From an uncultured delta proteobacterium (GTDB taxonomy: Bacteria > Desulfobacterota > Desulfovibrionia > Desulfovibrionales > Desulfovibrionaceae), in assembly GCA_903843965.1 (NCBI GenBank), contig CAIMRY010000034.1:1-64000 (forward strand): a DNA stretch of 64,000 nucleotides, read 5' to 3'. Shown one piece after another: positions 35,801-43,236 of this stretch. Each line of letters begins with the position of its first letter. Positions within the stretch are counted from its first letter, which is position 1. The notes under the pieces were generated by a model. The model saw only the letters and a program-made list of their open reading frames with translations. It searched no databases and was not told the DNA's origin. Made by a program: the position numbers and the translations under genes.

Positions 35801-37006
35801 CGCCACATCGGCGAGCAGGCCCGCGCCGAGGAGGCCCTGAGCAGGGCCAAGGAGGCGGCCGAGGCGGGCAGCCTGGCCAAAAGCGAGTTCATGGCCAACG
35901 TGAGCCACGAGATACGCACGCCCCTGCACGGGGTGCTCGGCATGCTCCAGCTGCTGCAAACCACGCAGCTTGACTACGACCAGACCGAGTACCTGGACAA
36001 GGCCACGTATTCCGCGCGCAGCCTGCTCTCGGTCATCAACGACATCCTGGACTTCTCCAAGATCGAGTCCGGCACGCTGGAGCTGGCCCAGGAGGTCTTT
36101 GACCCGGCGCAGCTGGTGCGCTCCTGCGCGGCCGTGTTCGACGACCAGGCCCGGCGCAAGGGGCTCATCCTCACCCTGCGCACGGCCCCGGACCTGGCGA
36201 AGCGCCTTTTGGGCGATCCGGGAAAGATCCGCCAGATCCTGTTCAACCTGCTGGGCAACGCCATGAAGTTCACCGACCAGGGCGGGGTGACCATCGAGGT
36301 GGACAGCCTGGCCCAGGCCGGAAACAGGAGCGTGCTTTTGCTGACCGTGGCCGATACCGGGGTGGGCATTCCCGAAGAACGCCAGGGCAGCGTGTTTGAG
36401 CCCTTCACCCAGGCCGAGCCCGCCTTCACCAAGCGCTTTCCGGGCACGGGCCTGGGCCTGGCCATCGTGCACAAGCTCACGGCCTTCATGGACGGCGGCA
36501 TCACCCTGGACAGCGCCCCGGGCCAGGGCACGCGCATCAGCCTGGCCTTGCGCCTGAACCAGGCCGCCAACGGTCCGTCTGGCCTGCACGGCCTGGCCCA
36601 ACGCAAGCCCCAGCCCACACTGCGTCCCCTGCGCCTGCTGCTGGCCGAGGACAATCCCATCAGCCAGCTGGGCACCAAGAGCCTGCTGCAACGCGCCGGG
36701 CACGCCGTGCTCACCGCAAACAACGGCCTGGAGGCCATGGCGCTCATGGAGACCGAGGCCTTCGACGCCGTGCTCATGGACATCCAGATGCCCGAGATGG
36801 ACGGGGTGGAGGCCACCCGGCGCATCCGCAGCCACACAGGCGGCCGCTTCGACCCGCAGATCCCCATCATCGCGCTCACCGCCTATGCCCAGACCAGCGA
36901 GCACAAGACCTTTCTTGAGGCCGGGATGAACGCGACCATCTCCAAGCCCCTGGAGCTGGCGGACATCCTGGAGGCCCTGGCCCAGGCGCTGCCCGCCCGT
37001 GGCTGA
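32885..37006 (+). CDS. Hybrid histidine kinase with ABC-type periplasmic sensor, PAS and PocR domains
   Basis: The ~1373-aa protein has a signal anchor (about 20-40) and an ABC_sub_bind-like periplasmic domain (about 45-345; VLVLHSYHQGYQWT, VIITDSTETGRYN, AHQGRTMAGLAARIL). Then come a TM (about 355-378), three PAS domains, a PocR-like domain (about 790-930; DLFDLKDIQAVQDAFAQA, SLCGLIQSS, ACESASRALI), HisKA (VSHEIRTPLHGV, His about 1008), HATPase (NLLGNAMKFT, GTGLGLAIV) and a receiver (LLLAEDNPIS, MDIQMPEMDG, Asp about 1299). An in-frame GTG at 32855 is an alternative start; neither start has a strong ribosome binding site. The phosphotransfer target is not nearby. Confidence 0.9.
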   Translation: MAGTEHPKLPRALAWPRPGCAALAAAVALAVILCAAGASQARPVQQVLVLHSYHQGYQWTDSIQSGLTETLARLAPEAVVHVEYMDTKRQLPESIFGLLARFYAKKYAGFHPDVILASDDNALDFLLAHRDSLFPGAPVVFCGVNDYRPDRLGKARGYTGVSEQADIAGTIEVALRLMPSMRRLVIITDSTETGRYNSANAMEAVRPLLGRIEVQELAGLPFGEAASALSTLSPDAGILYLGLLRDPDNQSMDVAESLDFIRRHTPQPIFGVWDFLLGHHTVGGVVVSGAHQGRTMAGLAARILAGERADDIPVVAESPNVAMFDYNELKLQGFSASKLPSGSIILNQPVGLWRRYFVWLALAGSVFTIMAAVIGLLWVNILRRRRAEAQRRASDRRYGEFVEVLSIGVLELNLSGRIVYANPGSYAICGGAPGTLPGRNILDLAGSDQSRQAISSMLSLASEGPLPPGSALVRLDRFDGGLADLKVDWICLRDAEGRVTGFLAAATDLTSLRQSERERESQHRFTTALLDANPTPIYAKDRQGRYVRVNRAMCEFVGLPEQEILGRRLEDISTQDFALRIADLDALLNAHQGQQVFEAQAPDSRGQQRDLLFNRSLYYDAKGRAEGIVGTMTDITARKKAESDLRESREKYRVLFESLPLALAVTDIAGRFLEINRAAEELFGCPRQRLLGVLPEEREFAVLDECGARLKTDGFPSVRAVRQQQLIRAELQIVRADQTLRHVSSLAAPLPLQGFGAMLALTDITERKRLEQIIQSRLTAVTTPPGETVDLSFTDLFDLKDIQAVQDAFAQAVGVASVITTPEGVALTRPSNPSSLCGLIQSSIGGTAACESASRALIGPGATPGPHLCPSSGLFTGVASIRQGGRQGGRGPDPGGDRVLAQWFVCQVRPADSDLDGLVAAATGLGFDPDEYRKSLEAVPVMDRRRFEEVNTALNRIAEQFSELALRNMQQARHIGEQARAEEALSRAKEAAEAGSLAKSEFMANVSHEIRTPLHGVLGMLQLLQTTQLDYDQTEYLDKATYSARSLLSVINDILDFSKIESGTLELAQEVFDPAQLVRSCAAVFDDQARRKGLILTLRTAPDLAKRLLGDPGKIRQILFNLLGNAMKFTDQGGVTIEVDSLAQAGNRSVLLLTVADTGVGIPEERQGSVFEPFTQAEPAFTKRFPGTGLGLAIVHKLTAFMDGGITLDSAPGQGTRISLALRLNQAANGPSGLHGLAQRKPQPTLRPLRLLLAEDNPISQLGTKSLLQRAGHAVLTANNGLEAMALMETEAFDAVLMDIQMPEMDGVEATRRIRSHTGGRFDPQIPIIALTAYAQTSEHKTFLEAGMNATISKPLELADILEALAQALPARG

Positions 37007-37338
37007 GGCGGACGGCGCGGGAACCAGAGGCCAGGCCCCGTCATTGATGCCATTGAAACATTGAAGCGCTGAGACATTGAAGCTCGAAGACATTAATGCG
37101 CGGAGACATTGAAGCGTGGTGACATTGGGGCGGAGCCAGGGCAAGGCCGGGACGCCGCTTCAAAAATCGCCTGCGCACGCTGGCCCCCAGGGCTTTCCGG
37201 GCCGCAACCAGGGCCCAGGCACAGCGCTTTTGACCGGATGCCGGGGCGCCCCCCCAATCCAGACAACCAGACGCCCAGACGAGCAGATGACCGGGCGGCC
37301 CCAGGCCGCAGGCCCCAACCCAAAGGAACCACGCGCCC
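37007..37338. other. Intergenic region with tandem repeats upstream of MFS gene
   Basis: No gene is supported in this 332-bp gap. Its first part contains a 16-bp tandem repeat (37058-37130). The rest is G+C-rich with no clear promoter hexamers. Confidence 0.5.
37058..37130. repeat. 16-bp tandem repeat, 4.5 copies
   Basis: Units acattgaagcgctgag, acattgaagctcgaag, acattaatgcgcggag and acattgaagcgtggtg, then a partial acattgggg, follow one another without gaps. The period is 16 bp, not a multiple of three, and the repeat lies between genes. It is A+T-richer than its surroundings. Confidence 0.9.
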
Positions 37339-38526
37339 ATGCCAGCTCCCGCCCACAACGCGCTCACCGGGGCCCCGGCCCGGCGCATGCTCTATTTCCT
37401 CTTGGTGCTCACCGCCGCCTCCCAGATCGGCATGCAGGGCTGGATCACCCTGTTCAACAACTTCGCGGTGGAGCGCGCGGGCTTCGGCGGCTTCGAGGTC
37501 GGGCTCGTGCAGTCCGTGCGCGAGATTCCGGGCTTTTTGTCGCTTCTGGTGGTCTATGTGCTGCTGGTGCTGCCGGAGCACCGCATCGTGGCCTTGGCCA
37601 TCGCCACCCTGGGGATCGGCGTGGGGCTCACCGGCTTTCTGCCCAGCTTCTGGGGCCTGACCATGACCACGCTGATCATGAGCTTCGGCTTCCACTACTA
37701 CGAGACCCTGAATATGTCGCTGACCCTGCAGTACTTCGACCGCTCAGAGGCCCCGCTGGTCTTCGGCCGACTGCGCAGCGTCACCGGCATGAGCAACATC
37801 GCCGTGGGCCTGACCGTGCTTTTGGCCTCCCGGTACCTCGACTTCACCGGGATCTACCTGATCCTGGGCTGCGTGGTGATGCTGGCCGGGCTCTGGGGGC
37901 TGACCCAGGACCCCTCCCACGCGGGCGCGCCCGTGCAGCGCAAGAAGATGATCCTGCGCAGGAAGTACACGCTGTACTACATCCTGACCTTCCTGGCCGG
38001 GTCCAGGCGGCAGGTGTTTCTGGCCTTCGCCATCTTCCTTTTGGTCAAGAAGTTCAACATGGGCCTGACAGAAATCACGGGCCTGTTCATTTTGAACAAC
38101 GCCATCAACGTCTTCGCCAACCCGCTCATCGGCCGCGCCATCAACCGCTTTGGCGAACGCGCCCTGCTGACCTTCGAGTACATCATCGTGGCCGGAGTCT
38201 GCATGGCCTACGCCTTCTCCGACTCCAAGCTTCTGGTCTGCAGCCTGTACGTGCTGGACCAGCTGGTCATCAACTTCGCCATGTGCATCACCACCTATTT
38301 CCAGAAGATCAGCGAGCCTGCGGACATCGCACCGACCATGGCCGCGGGCTTCACCATCAACCACATCGCTGCCGTGGTCATCCCGGTCATCGGCGGCGCG
38401 CTGTGGCTGTGGGACGCGCGCCTGGTCTTCCTCTGCGGCGCGGGCCTGGGCCTGTGCTCGCTCACGGCCACGCAGTTCATCCGCACCCCGCAGCGGGGGC
38501 AGGAGGCGCGCATTGCCCAAGGCTAG
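37339..38526 (+). CDS. MFS transporter
   Basis: The 395-aa protein has about twelve hydrophobic segments and the symmetrical layout of the major facilitator superfamily, with a basic central loop (PVQRKKMILRRKYTLY) between the halves. The substrate cannot be told from sequence. The N-terminal ATG at 37339 is the first in frame. The gene overlaps the downstream glycosyltransferase gene by 14 nt, so the two are co-translated; an exporter linked to a glycoconjugate or metabolite is a possible inference. Confidence 0.85.
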   Translation: MPAPAHNALTGAPARRMLYFLLVLTAASQIGMQGWITLFNNFAVERAGFGGFEVGLVQSVREIPGFLSLLVVYVLLVLPEHRIVALAIATLGIGVGLTGFLPSFWGLTMTTLIMSFGFHYYETLNMSLTLQYFDRSEAPLVFGRLRSVTGMSNIAVGLTVLLASRYLDFTGIYLILGCVVMLAGLWGLTQDPSHAGAPVQRKKMILRRKYTLYYILTFLAGSRRQVFLAFAIFLLVKKFNMGLTEITGLFILNNAINVFANPLIGRAINRFGERALLTFEYIIVAGVCMAYAFSDSKLLVCSLYVLDQLVINFAMCITTYFQKISEPADIAPTMAAGFTINHIAAVVIPVIGGALWLWDARLVFLCGAGLGLCSLTATQFIRTPQRGQEARIAQG

Positions 38527-39256
38527 GCCGGAGCTTCTGTTCAGCATCATCACACCCAGCACCGGCGCCCGGCCTCGCGCCCTGGCCCTGGCCATCCAGA
38601 GCGTGGAGGCCGCCGTGGAGTTCGCCCGGGCGCACGCGGGCCTCGACCCCGCGCTGGTGGAGATGCTGGTGGGCTTTGACGGCGTGGACGGGCTGCGCCC
38701 TGCAAGCGCGCTTCCCGGCCTGCGCTTCTTTGTCCTGCCCAGGGAGCCGGGCCGCGCCAGCGGCTTCGGCAACCACATCCGCGACGCGCTGATGTGGGGC
38801 GCGCGCGGGCGGTTCCTGCTGTTTCTCGACGACGACAACGCCCTGACCGAGAACGCCCTGGCCAGCCACGCCCTGCACCTGGCCGGGGACGAGCCCCCGG
38901 AGATGCTCATCGGCTGCGTGGACACCAGCCGGGCCTTTGGCGTGCCCTTTCTGCCGCGCCCCGTGCCCGCAGGGGCGACCATGGCCGAAGCCGTGGCCGA
39001 AGCCGTGCGGCCGGGCAACATCGACCCGCTGTGCCTGTGCCTGGCACGCGAGCTGGTCGTGCGGCGGGGCCGGGGCTGGGCCGACGAGGGCGGGTATGAG
39101 TCGGACTTCCTAAACATCCGGCGCTACCACCGCCGGGCGCGCCTGGCCCTGCGCCACGACGAGGTGGTCGGCGTGTACGACGCCGGGCGCGGGCTTGACC
39201 CCGAGGGCCAAAACGAGCGCCAAAGACGCGCACAACAGCCGGACCCTGCGCAGTAA
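38513..39256 (+). CDS. GT-A type (family 2-like) glycosyltransferase
   Basis: The 247-aa protein begins with a TTG at 38513 (AGGAGG 7 nt upstream), inside the end of the MFS gene. It shows a GT-A nucleotide-sugar fold: LFSIITPSTGARPRALALAI at the N-terminus and the metal-binding DXD-like FLLFLDDDNALTENAL at about residue 105. The acceptor and donor are unknown. It lacks membrane segments and the ~300-residue length of typical GT2 enzymes is shortened at the C-terminus. It ends about 90 nt before a sigma-54 promoter. Confidence 0.75.
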   Translation: MPKARPELLFSIITPSTGARPRALALAIQSVEAAVEFARAHAGLDPALVEMLVGFDGVDGLRPASALPGLRFFVLPREPGRASGFGNHIRDALMWGARGRFLLFLDDDNALTENALASHALHLAGDEPPEMLIGCVDTSRAFGVPFLPRPVPAGATMAEAVAEAVRPGNIDPLCLCLARELVVRRGRGWADEGGYESDFLNIRRYHRRARLALRHDEVVGVYDAGRGLDPEGQNERQRRAQQPDPAQ

Positions 39257-39345
39257 TCCTGCTCCTACAGCGCAATCTTTGCGCGTGCGCAGCGCAGCCC
39301 CTGCGGACCTGAAAAAAATCTATCGAAAAACCAGCATGTTCTGCT

Positions 39346-39362
39346 TTGGCACGGGCTATGCT
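39346..39362 (+). promoter_or_regulatory. Sigma-54 (RpoN) promoter of the small secreted protein cluster
   Basis: TTGGCACGGGCTATGCT is a near-perfect sigma-54 consensus with a 10-bp interval between GG and GC. It lies about 100 nt upstream of the first small secreted protein gene at 39463 in an otherwise non-coding stretch. Confidence 0.85.
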
Positions 39363-39462
39363 TCAGTGTCTCCGTCGCCGCGAGGCGCACGGGATACAGA
39401 AGACCCTGGCCAAAGCAGAGACAACACGCAACGTCTGAAACAAACCTGTAAGGAGCCTGATC

Positions 39463-39795
39463 ATGCTGAAGAAATTCGCCGCCGCCGCCCTGATGCTCAC
39501 CCTGGCCGTGCCCGCCTTTGCCCAGGGCCCCTCGGGCGAGACTCCGGGCCTGGACAAGCGCGAGGCCAAGATGCAGAGGCGCATCGACCAGGGCAAGGAC
39601 TCCGGCGCGCTGACCGACAAGGAAGCCGCCCGCCTGGAGAAGCGCGAAGCCAATCTCAAGAGGGCCGAGGAGCGCGCCAAGGCCGACGGCAAGGTGACCC
39701 CCGAGGAGCGCGCGCGCCTGAACAAGAAGGCCGACCGCCTGGACAAGGACATCTACCGCGAGAAGCACGACAAGCAGACCGCACCCAAGCAGTAG
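39463..39795 (+). CDS. Small secreted Lys/Arg-rich protein (110 aa)
   Basis: The signal peptide MLKKFAAAALMLTLAVPAFA is followed by a charged helical domain (KREAKMQRRIDQGKDSGALT, DKEAARLEKREANLKRAEER, VTPEERARLNKKADRLDKDI). The mature domain belongs to a widespread class of small periplasmic proteins of unknown role with RRI..G..SG.LT and TP.ERARL motifs. GTAAGGAGCC precedes the ATG. It is first of three genes whose signal peptides are near-identical and which share the upstream sigma-54-type promoter. Confidence 0.85.
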   Translation: MLKKFAAAALMLTLAVPAFAQGPSGETPGLDKREAKMQRRIDQGKDSGALTDKEAARLEKREANLKRAEERAKADGKVTPEERARLNKKADRLDKDIYREKHDKQTAPKQ

Positions 39796-39897
39796 CCAAG
39801 CCACAGCCACGGCGGCCAGGCACACCCGCCGCCACGGCACGCGTTCGAAGCTGAATTTCGACCTGCAAACCCTCAACTGTTCACGAGGAGCCGAATC

Positions 39898-40140
39898 ATG
39901 AAAAAGCTTATCATCGCCGCCCTGATGCTGTCCCTGGCCGTGCCCGCCTTTGCTGCCGCCCCCGCTGCCCCGGCTGCCGACGCCGCTGCCCCGAAGGCCG
40001 AGATGAAGGCCGAAAAGGCCGAGAAGCCCGCCAAGGCTGTGAAGGCCAAGGCCCCCAAGGCTGAGAAGGCCCCCAAGGTCAAGGCTGAAAAGCCCGCCAA
40101 GGCCGAGAAGGCCCCCAAGGCTGAGAAGAAGGCCGAGTAG
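39898..40140 (+). CDS. Small secreted Lys/Ala/Glu-repeat protein (80 aa)
   Basis: The signal peptide MKKLIIAALMLSLAVPAFA is followed by a mature part that is almost entirely Ala, Lys, Pro and Glu in repeats such as KAEKPAKA and KAEKAPKA. It resembles the low-complexity tails of histone-H1-like proteins but carries an export signal, so it should be periplasmic or extracellular. ACGAGGAGCC lies upstream of the ATG. The signal-peptide coding sequence is nearly identical to that of the next gene, showing recent duplication. Confidence 0.85.
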   Translation: MKKLIIAALMLSLAVPAFAAAPAAPAADAAAPKAEMKAEKAEKPAKAVKAKAPKAEKAPKVKAEKPAKAEKAPKAEKKAE

Positions 40141-40176
40141 CTCCTGACGCACCGCCAACAAAAAGGAACACATACC

Positions 40177-40434
40177 ATGAAAAAGCTCATTGTCGCCGCC
40201 CTGATGCTGTCCCTGGCCGTTCCCGCCTTTGCCGCCGCGCCCGCTGCCGACGCCGCCGCCCCGGCCCCGGCCAAGGCCGAGATGAAAGCCGAGAAGGCTG
40301 ACAAGAAGGCCGTGAAGGCCGAAGTGAAGGCTGAAAAGGCCGAGAAGAAGGCCGTCGTCACCAAGAAGGCCGCCAAAAAGGCCGTGAAGAAGGCCGACAA
40401 GGCCGACGCCAAGGCCGACGAAGCCGCCAAGTAG
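40177..40434 (+). CDS. Small secreted Lys/Ala/Glu-repeat protein, paralog (85 aa)
   Basis: The signal peptide MKKLIVAALMLSLAVPAFA differs by one residue from the previous gene's. The mature part is repeats of the type KAEMKAEKADKKAVKAEVKA with a KKAAKKAVKKADKAD end. It lies 36 nt after the previous stop, has its own AAGGAA ribosome binding site, and a hairpin terminator follows. Function is unknown; highly charged periplasmic proteins may bind polyanions, metals or envelope polymers, but this is speculation. Confidence 0.85.
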   Translation: MKKLIVAALMLSLAVPAFAAAPAADAAAPAPAKAEMKAEKADKKAVKAEVKAEKAEKKAVVTKKAAKKAVKKADKADAKADEAAK

Positions 40435-40459
40435 TTTTCACGTCCCATTCCCCCTCCTC

Positions 40460-40493
40460 GGGCGGCGCGGTTTCCTCCGGAATCGCGCCGCCC
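40460..40493 (+). terminator. Hairpin terminator after the small secreted protein cluster
   Basis: GGGCGGCGCG and CGCGCCGCCC form a 10-bp stem whose loop contains a further TTCC/GGAA pairing. A short T-containing tail (tgcttt) follows. Confidence 0.65.
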
Positions 40494-40557
40494 TGCTTTG
40501 CGCTCTGGGCTCTGCCCGGACCATGCCCGGAACGGGTTTGGACTCGCGCGAACGGGC

Positions 40558-40632
40558 CCCTGTCCGTCCCCGCCAGCCAGCCCCTTTCCGCCCCTTTCCG
40601 CCCCTGTCCGGCCCTGTCCGGCCCTGTCCGAC
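40558..40632. repeat. 10-bp tandem repeat
   Basis: Consecutive copies of a ccctgtccgc-like unit (variants cccctttccg and gccctgtccg) fill most of this stretch in the gap between the secreted-protein cluster and the convergent unknown gene. No coding function is evident. Confidence 0.65.
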
Positions 40633-40729
40633 CGGAATCGGCAAGAAATACGACGGGAATGGGCAGTGGTTCGAGAAAGGACGCGCTGAGGGGGCGCAGA
40701 GGATTCGACAGCGACGCGCCAGACTGGCC

Positions 40730-41932
40730 CTAGGCCTCCGGTTCCGACAGCAGGCGCAGCAGGTCCTGGGCGTCGTCGGCCTGGCCCAGGTCGCGCACGT
40801 GCACCCCATCCAGGGCCGCGCCCAGCTCCGCGCCCGACAAGCCCAGCACCAGCAGCCCCGCGCGCTCCAGAAGCGCAAGCTCGGCCCGCGCATCCGGCCC
40901 GTGCACGTGCGCAAAACGCACGCCCTGGGCCAGCAGGGTCTCGTAATTGCCACGCGCCATGGCCTCGTCCAGGAACTCCGCCTGGCGCAGCTGGGCCAGG
41001 AGCGCCTGCCTGCGCCCGGCCAGGGCGCGCCGGAGGTCGAAGCCCCGCTGCCCCGCAGTCCGGAGACCGGAAGTCTGGCCGCAGGTGTCCAGAAAGCCCA
41101 CGGCCCAGGCCAGCAGCCCGGCGATGTCGTCGCGCTCCGTCCCGGGGTTGCGTTCCGGTTCGCCCTGTGCCTGCCGGGCGTCGTCCATCAGGGCGTCATC
41201 CAGCCGGGCGCGGTCCAGCAGGGTTCCGATGAACAGCCGCCGCTCCGGCGTCCAGTCCAGGCGGCAGTGCCGCAGCAGCACGGCCAGGTCCAGCCCCAGC
41301 TCCGTTCCGCAGCGCCGGGCGATGACCGCGCGCAGCTCCGCCGGGGCCGTGGCCTGAGGCCGCAGGCGGCGCACAAAGGAGCGCAGGCCGTCCGTCGGGG
41401 CGGCCAGCTCCGCCTGGTCACCGTCCGGCAACAGCGCCAGCACCCGGCCCGCGCCGCCGGACCGACCCTTGGTCCGACCCTTGGTCCGACCCTTGGTCCG
41501 ACCCTTGGTCCGACCCTTGGTCCGGCCCTTGGACCGGCCCTGGGCCCTGCGCGCGACAAGCCGCTTTGCCAGCTCTTCGGCCTGGGCCTGGTCCAGGTCC
41601 GCCGCCTCCAGCGCGGGCTCCAGCCAGCGCAGCACCTGCGGGTCGGGGCTGAGCAGCAGCGCCACCAGCGGGGCGTGCTCGGCGTCCTCCGGGTCCGCAG
41701 CCAGGCGCGCCAGGGCCGCGTGCGGGTCCGCCTCGCCCAGAGCGGCCAGCACCGTGTCCAGGCTGGCCTGGTCCTGGGGCAGCCCGGCGGCCAGAAGCGC
41801 CTCGATGCGCTCCAACACCATCTGCACAGGGGCCGACCGCCGCGCCGACACCGGTTCTGATCCCGGCTCCGGCTCGCCCGGCTCCGGCTCGCCCGGCTGC
41901 GCCGTCGTGTGCGTTGTCTTGCGCGTTGTCAT
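40730..41932 (-). CDS. Unknown protein with GRTK tandem repeats (400 aa)
   Basis: I do not recognise this family. The protein is soluble, Ala/Leu/Arg-rich and mostly helical. It starts with a repeated acidic segment (GEPEPGEPEPG). It has a helical domain (about 35-130; VLERIEALLAAGLP), a basic linker of GRTK repeats (about 132-158) and a larger C-terminal domain (about 165-400) with RRCGTELGLDLAVLLRHC and DDIAGLLAWAVGFLDTCG. It starts 8 nt after the O-methyltransferase stop and is surely in the same operon. The start-proximal GGGAG is only 1 nt from ATG 41932, so the true start could lie slightly downstream. Confidence 0.65.
   Translation of the reverse strand: MTTRKTTHTTAQPGEPEPGEPEPGSEPVSARRSAPVQMVLERIEALLAAGLPQDQASLDTVLAALGEADPHAALARLAADPEDAEHAPLVALLLSPDPQVLRWLEPALEAADLDQAQAEELAKRLVARRAQGRSKGRTKGRTKGRTKGRTKGRTKGRSGGAGRVLALLPDGDQAELAAPTDGLRSFVRRLRPQATAPAELRAVIARRCGTELGLDLAVLLRHCRLDWTPERRLFIGTLLDRARLDDALMDDARQAQGEPERNPGTERDDIAGLLAWAVGFLDTCGQTSGLRTAGQRGFDLRRALAGRRQALLAQLRQAEFLDEAMARGNYETLLAQGVRFAHVHGPDARAELALLERAGLLVLGLSGAELGAALDGVHVRDLGQADDAQDLLRLLSEPEA
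41457..41540. repeat. 12-bp in-frame tandem repeat (GRTK)
   Basis: About six copies of ttggtccgaccc, the last two degenerate, encode GRTK repeats on the minus strand. Four are identical, which suggests recent slippage. Confidence 0.95.
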
Positions 41933-41940
41933 GCTCCCGC

Positions 41941-43095
41941 TCAGCCCTGGCCCGGTCCCGGCTTGACTTGACCCCGGCCTGGCTTGACCCCGGCGATGAT
42001 GCCGGAATCGTTGGGCCCGACGAAGTCCAGCCGCTGGACCAGAGTCAGGCCCACGTCCTCGAACATCCGGCGCACCTCGCCCTCGGCGTAGGCCTGCCCG
42101 CCAGCCGTGCCCAGCAGCATGTTCAGCGAGAACAGCGCCGCAAAGGCCGGCCCGTCCTGCGTGCCGTCCGCCTGGCCGTCGTCCTTCTGGTCATCAAGCA
42201 GGAACTCGTGCACCAGCAGCACCCCGCCCGGCGCCAGCGCAGCCGCCGCGCGGCGCACCAAGTCCGTTGCCGTGGCCGGGTCCTCGCCGTGCAGGATCTG
42301 CGACAGCCAGGCCAGGTCGAACCCGCCGGGCAGTTCGTCCGTGGTGTAGTCGCCGGGGTGGAAGGCCACGCGCCCGGTAACGCCGAAGCGCGCCACCGTG
42401 GCCTCGGCAACGGGCCGGGTGCCGGGCAGGTCGTAGATGACTGCCGCAAGGCCCGGATTGGCCAGGCAGAACTGGATGGCGTACGTGCCGGGCCCGCCGC
42501 CCAGGTCGAGCATGCGCGCACGCTCCGGCAATTTCGGCAGGCCAGCCGCCGCCAGCAGGCCGTCCAGTTGCGCGGCCAGCCCCGGCGCAATGCCCATGGC
42601 CAGGTTGAACATGCCGAGCAGGAAGTCCTCGCGCGCGGTTTCGCCCGCGCCCACGCCGGAGCGGTTGGCCCGGCCAGAGCGCACGGATTCGTCCATGCGG
42701 GCAAAGGACTGCACCAGGTGGTGGTGGTGGCGGATGATGTGGCACACGCTGCGCGGGCTGGCGGGCAGCAGGAACTCCCGCGCGGCCTCAGTCAGGCCGT
42801 AGACGCCGCCGCTGCGCAGCAAAATGCCCAGGGAGCACAGGGCGCGCAGCAGCATGGCCAGGGCGCGCGCATCGCAGCCCAGGCGCGGGGCCAGGTCCTG
42901 CGGGGTGGCCGGGCCCTCGGCCAGGGGGGTGAAGACATCAAGCACGACCCCGGCGTGCAGGGTGCAGCCGCTCCAGTAGGACCCGGACATGGCCAGGAGC
43001 GGGCCGGGAGAGATCGACTCGAAGGAGGGCGCGGAGATCGGCGCGGAGGTCGGCGCGGCAAAAGCGCCGGAATTGGGGATGCTGGCTGCGGTCAT
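41941..43095 (-). CDS. SAM-dependent O-methyltransferase (HIOMT/ASMT-like family)
   Basis: The 384-aa protein has an N-terminal winged-helix dimerisation domain (about 35-125; LRALCSLGILLRSGGVYGLT) and a class I methyltransferase domain (about 130-370). The latter shows MLDLGGGPGTYAIQ (SAM motif I), IYDLPGTRPVAE, RVAFHPGDYTTDELP and APGGVLLVHEFLLDD. Related enzymes methylate small aromatic or tetrapyrrole-like hydroxyls; the substrate here is unknown. The start at 43095 has AGGAGG 4 nt upstream. The first ~30 residues are a low-complexity Ala/Pro/Ser segment with repeated APTSAPISAPS. Confidence 0.87.
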   Translation of the reverse strand: MTAASIPNSGAFAAPTSAPISAPSFESISPGPLLAMSGSYWSGCTLHAGVVLDVFTPLAEGPATPQDLAPRLGCDARALAMLLRALCSLGILLRSGGVYGLTEAAREFLLPASPRSVCHIIRHHHHLVQSFARMDESVRSGRANRSGVGAGETAREDFLLGMFNLAMGIAPGLAAQLDGLLAAAGLPKLPERARMLDLGGGPGTYAIQFCLANPGLAAVIYDLPGTRPVAEATVARFGVTGRVAFHPGDYTTDELPGGFDLAWLSQILHGEDPATATDLVRRAAAALAPGGVLLVHEFLLDDQKDDGQADGTQDGPAFAALFSLNMLLGTAGGQAYAEGEVRRMFEDVGLTLVQRLDFVGPNDSGIIAGVKPGRGQVKPGPGQG

Positions 43096-43184
43096 GGGGC
43101 CTCCTGATGCGGGGGGTTGCTGTTGCCGGAACATACCCCGCCGAGGCTGACCGGGGCAAGCACCGCGTCCTGCGCACTGCCGCC

Positions 43185-43236
43185 GCGAAATATTCGCCTT
43201 TAACTCCCTGTATTTGATGCACGGCAAAATATTCCG
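43185..43236. promoter_or_regulatory. Repeated AAATATTC palindromic motifs in a divergent promoter region
   Basis: GCGAAATATTCGC (43185-43197) and GGCAAAATATTCCG (43223-43236) are near-palindromic and spaced about 38 bp apart in the A+T-rich region between the O-methyltransferase and the 84-aa gene. A related GAGAAATTTTCAC follows near 43249. They are candidate operators for a shared regulator. Confidence 0.4.

Noticed and set aside
37058-37130. CRISPR-like direct repeats
   Set aside because: The units are contiguous 16-mers without spacers, so this is a simple tandem repeat.
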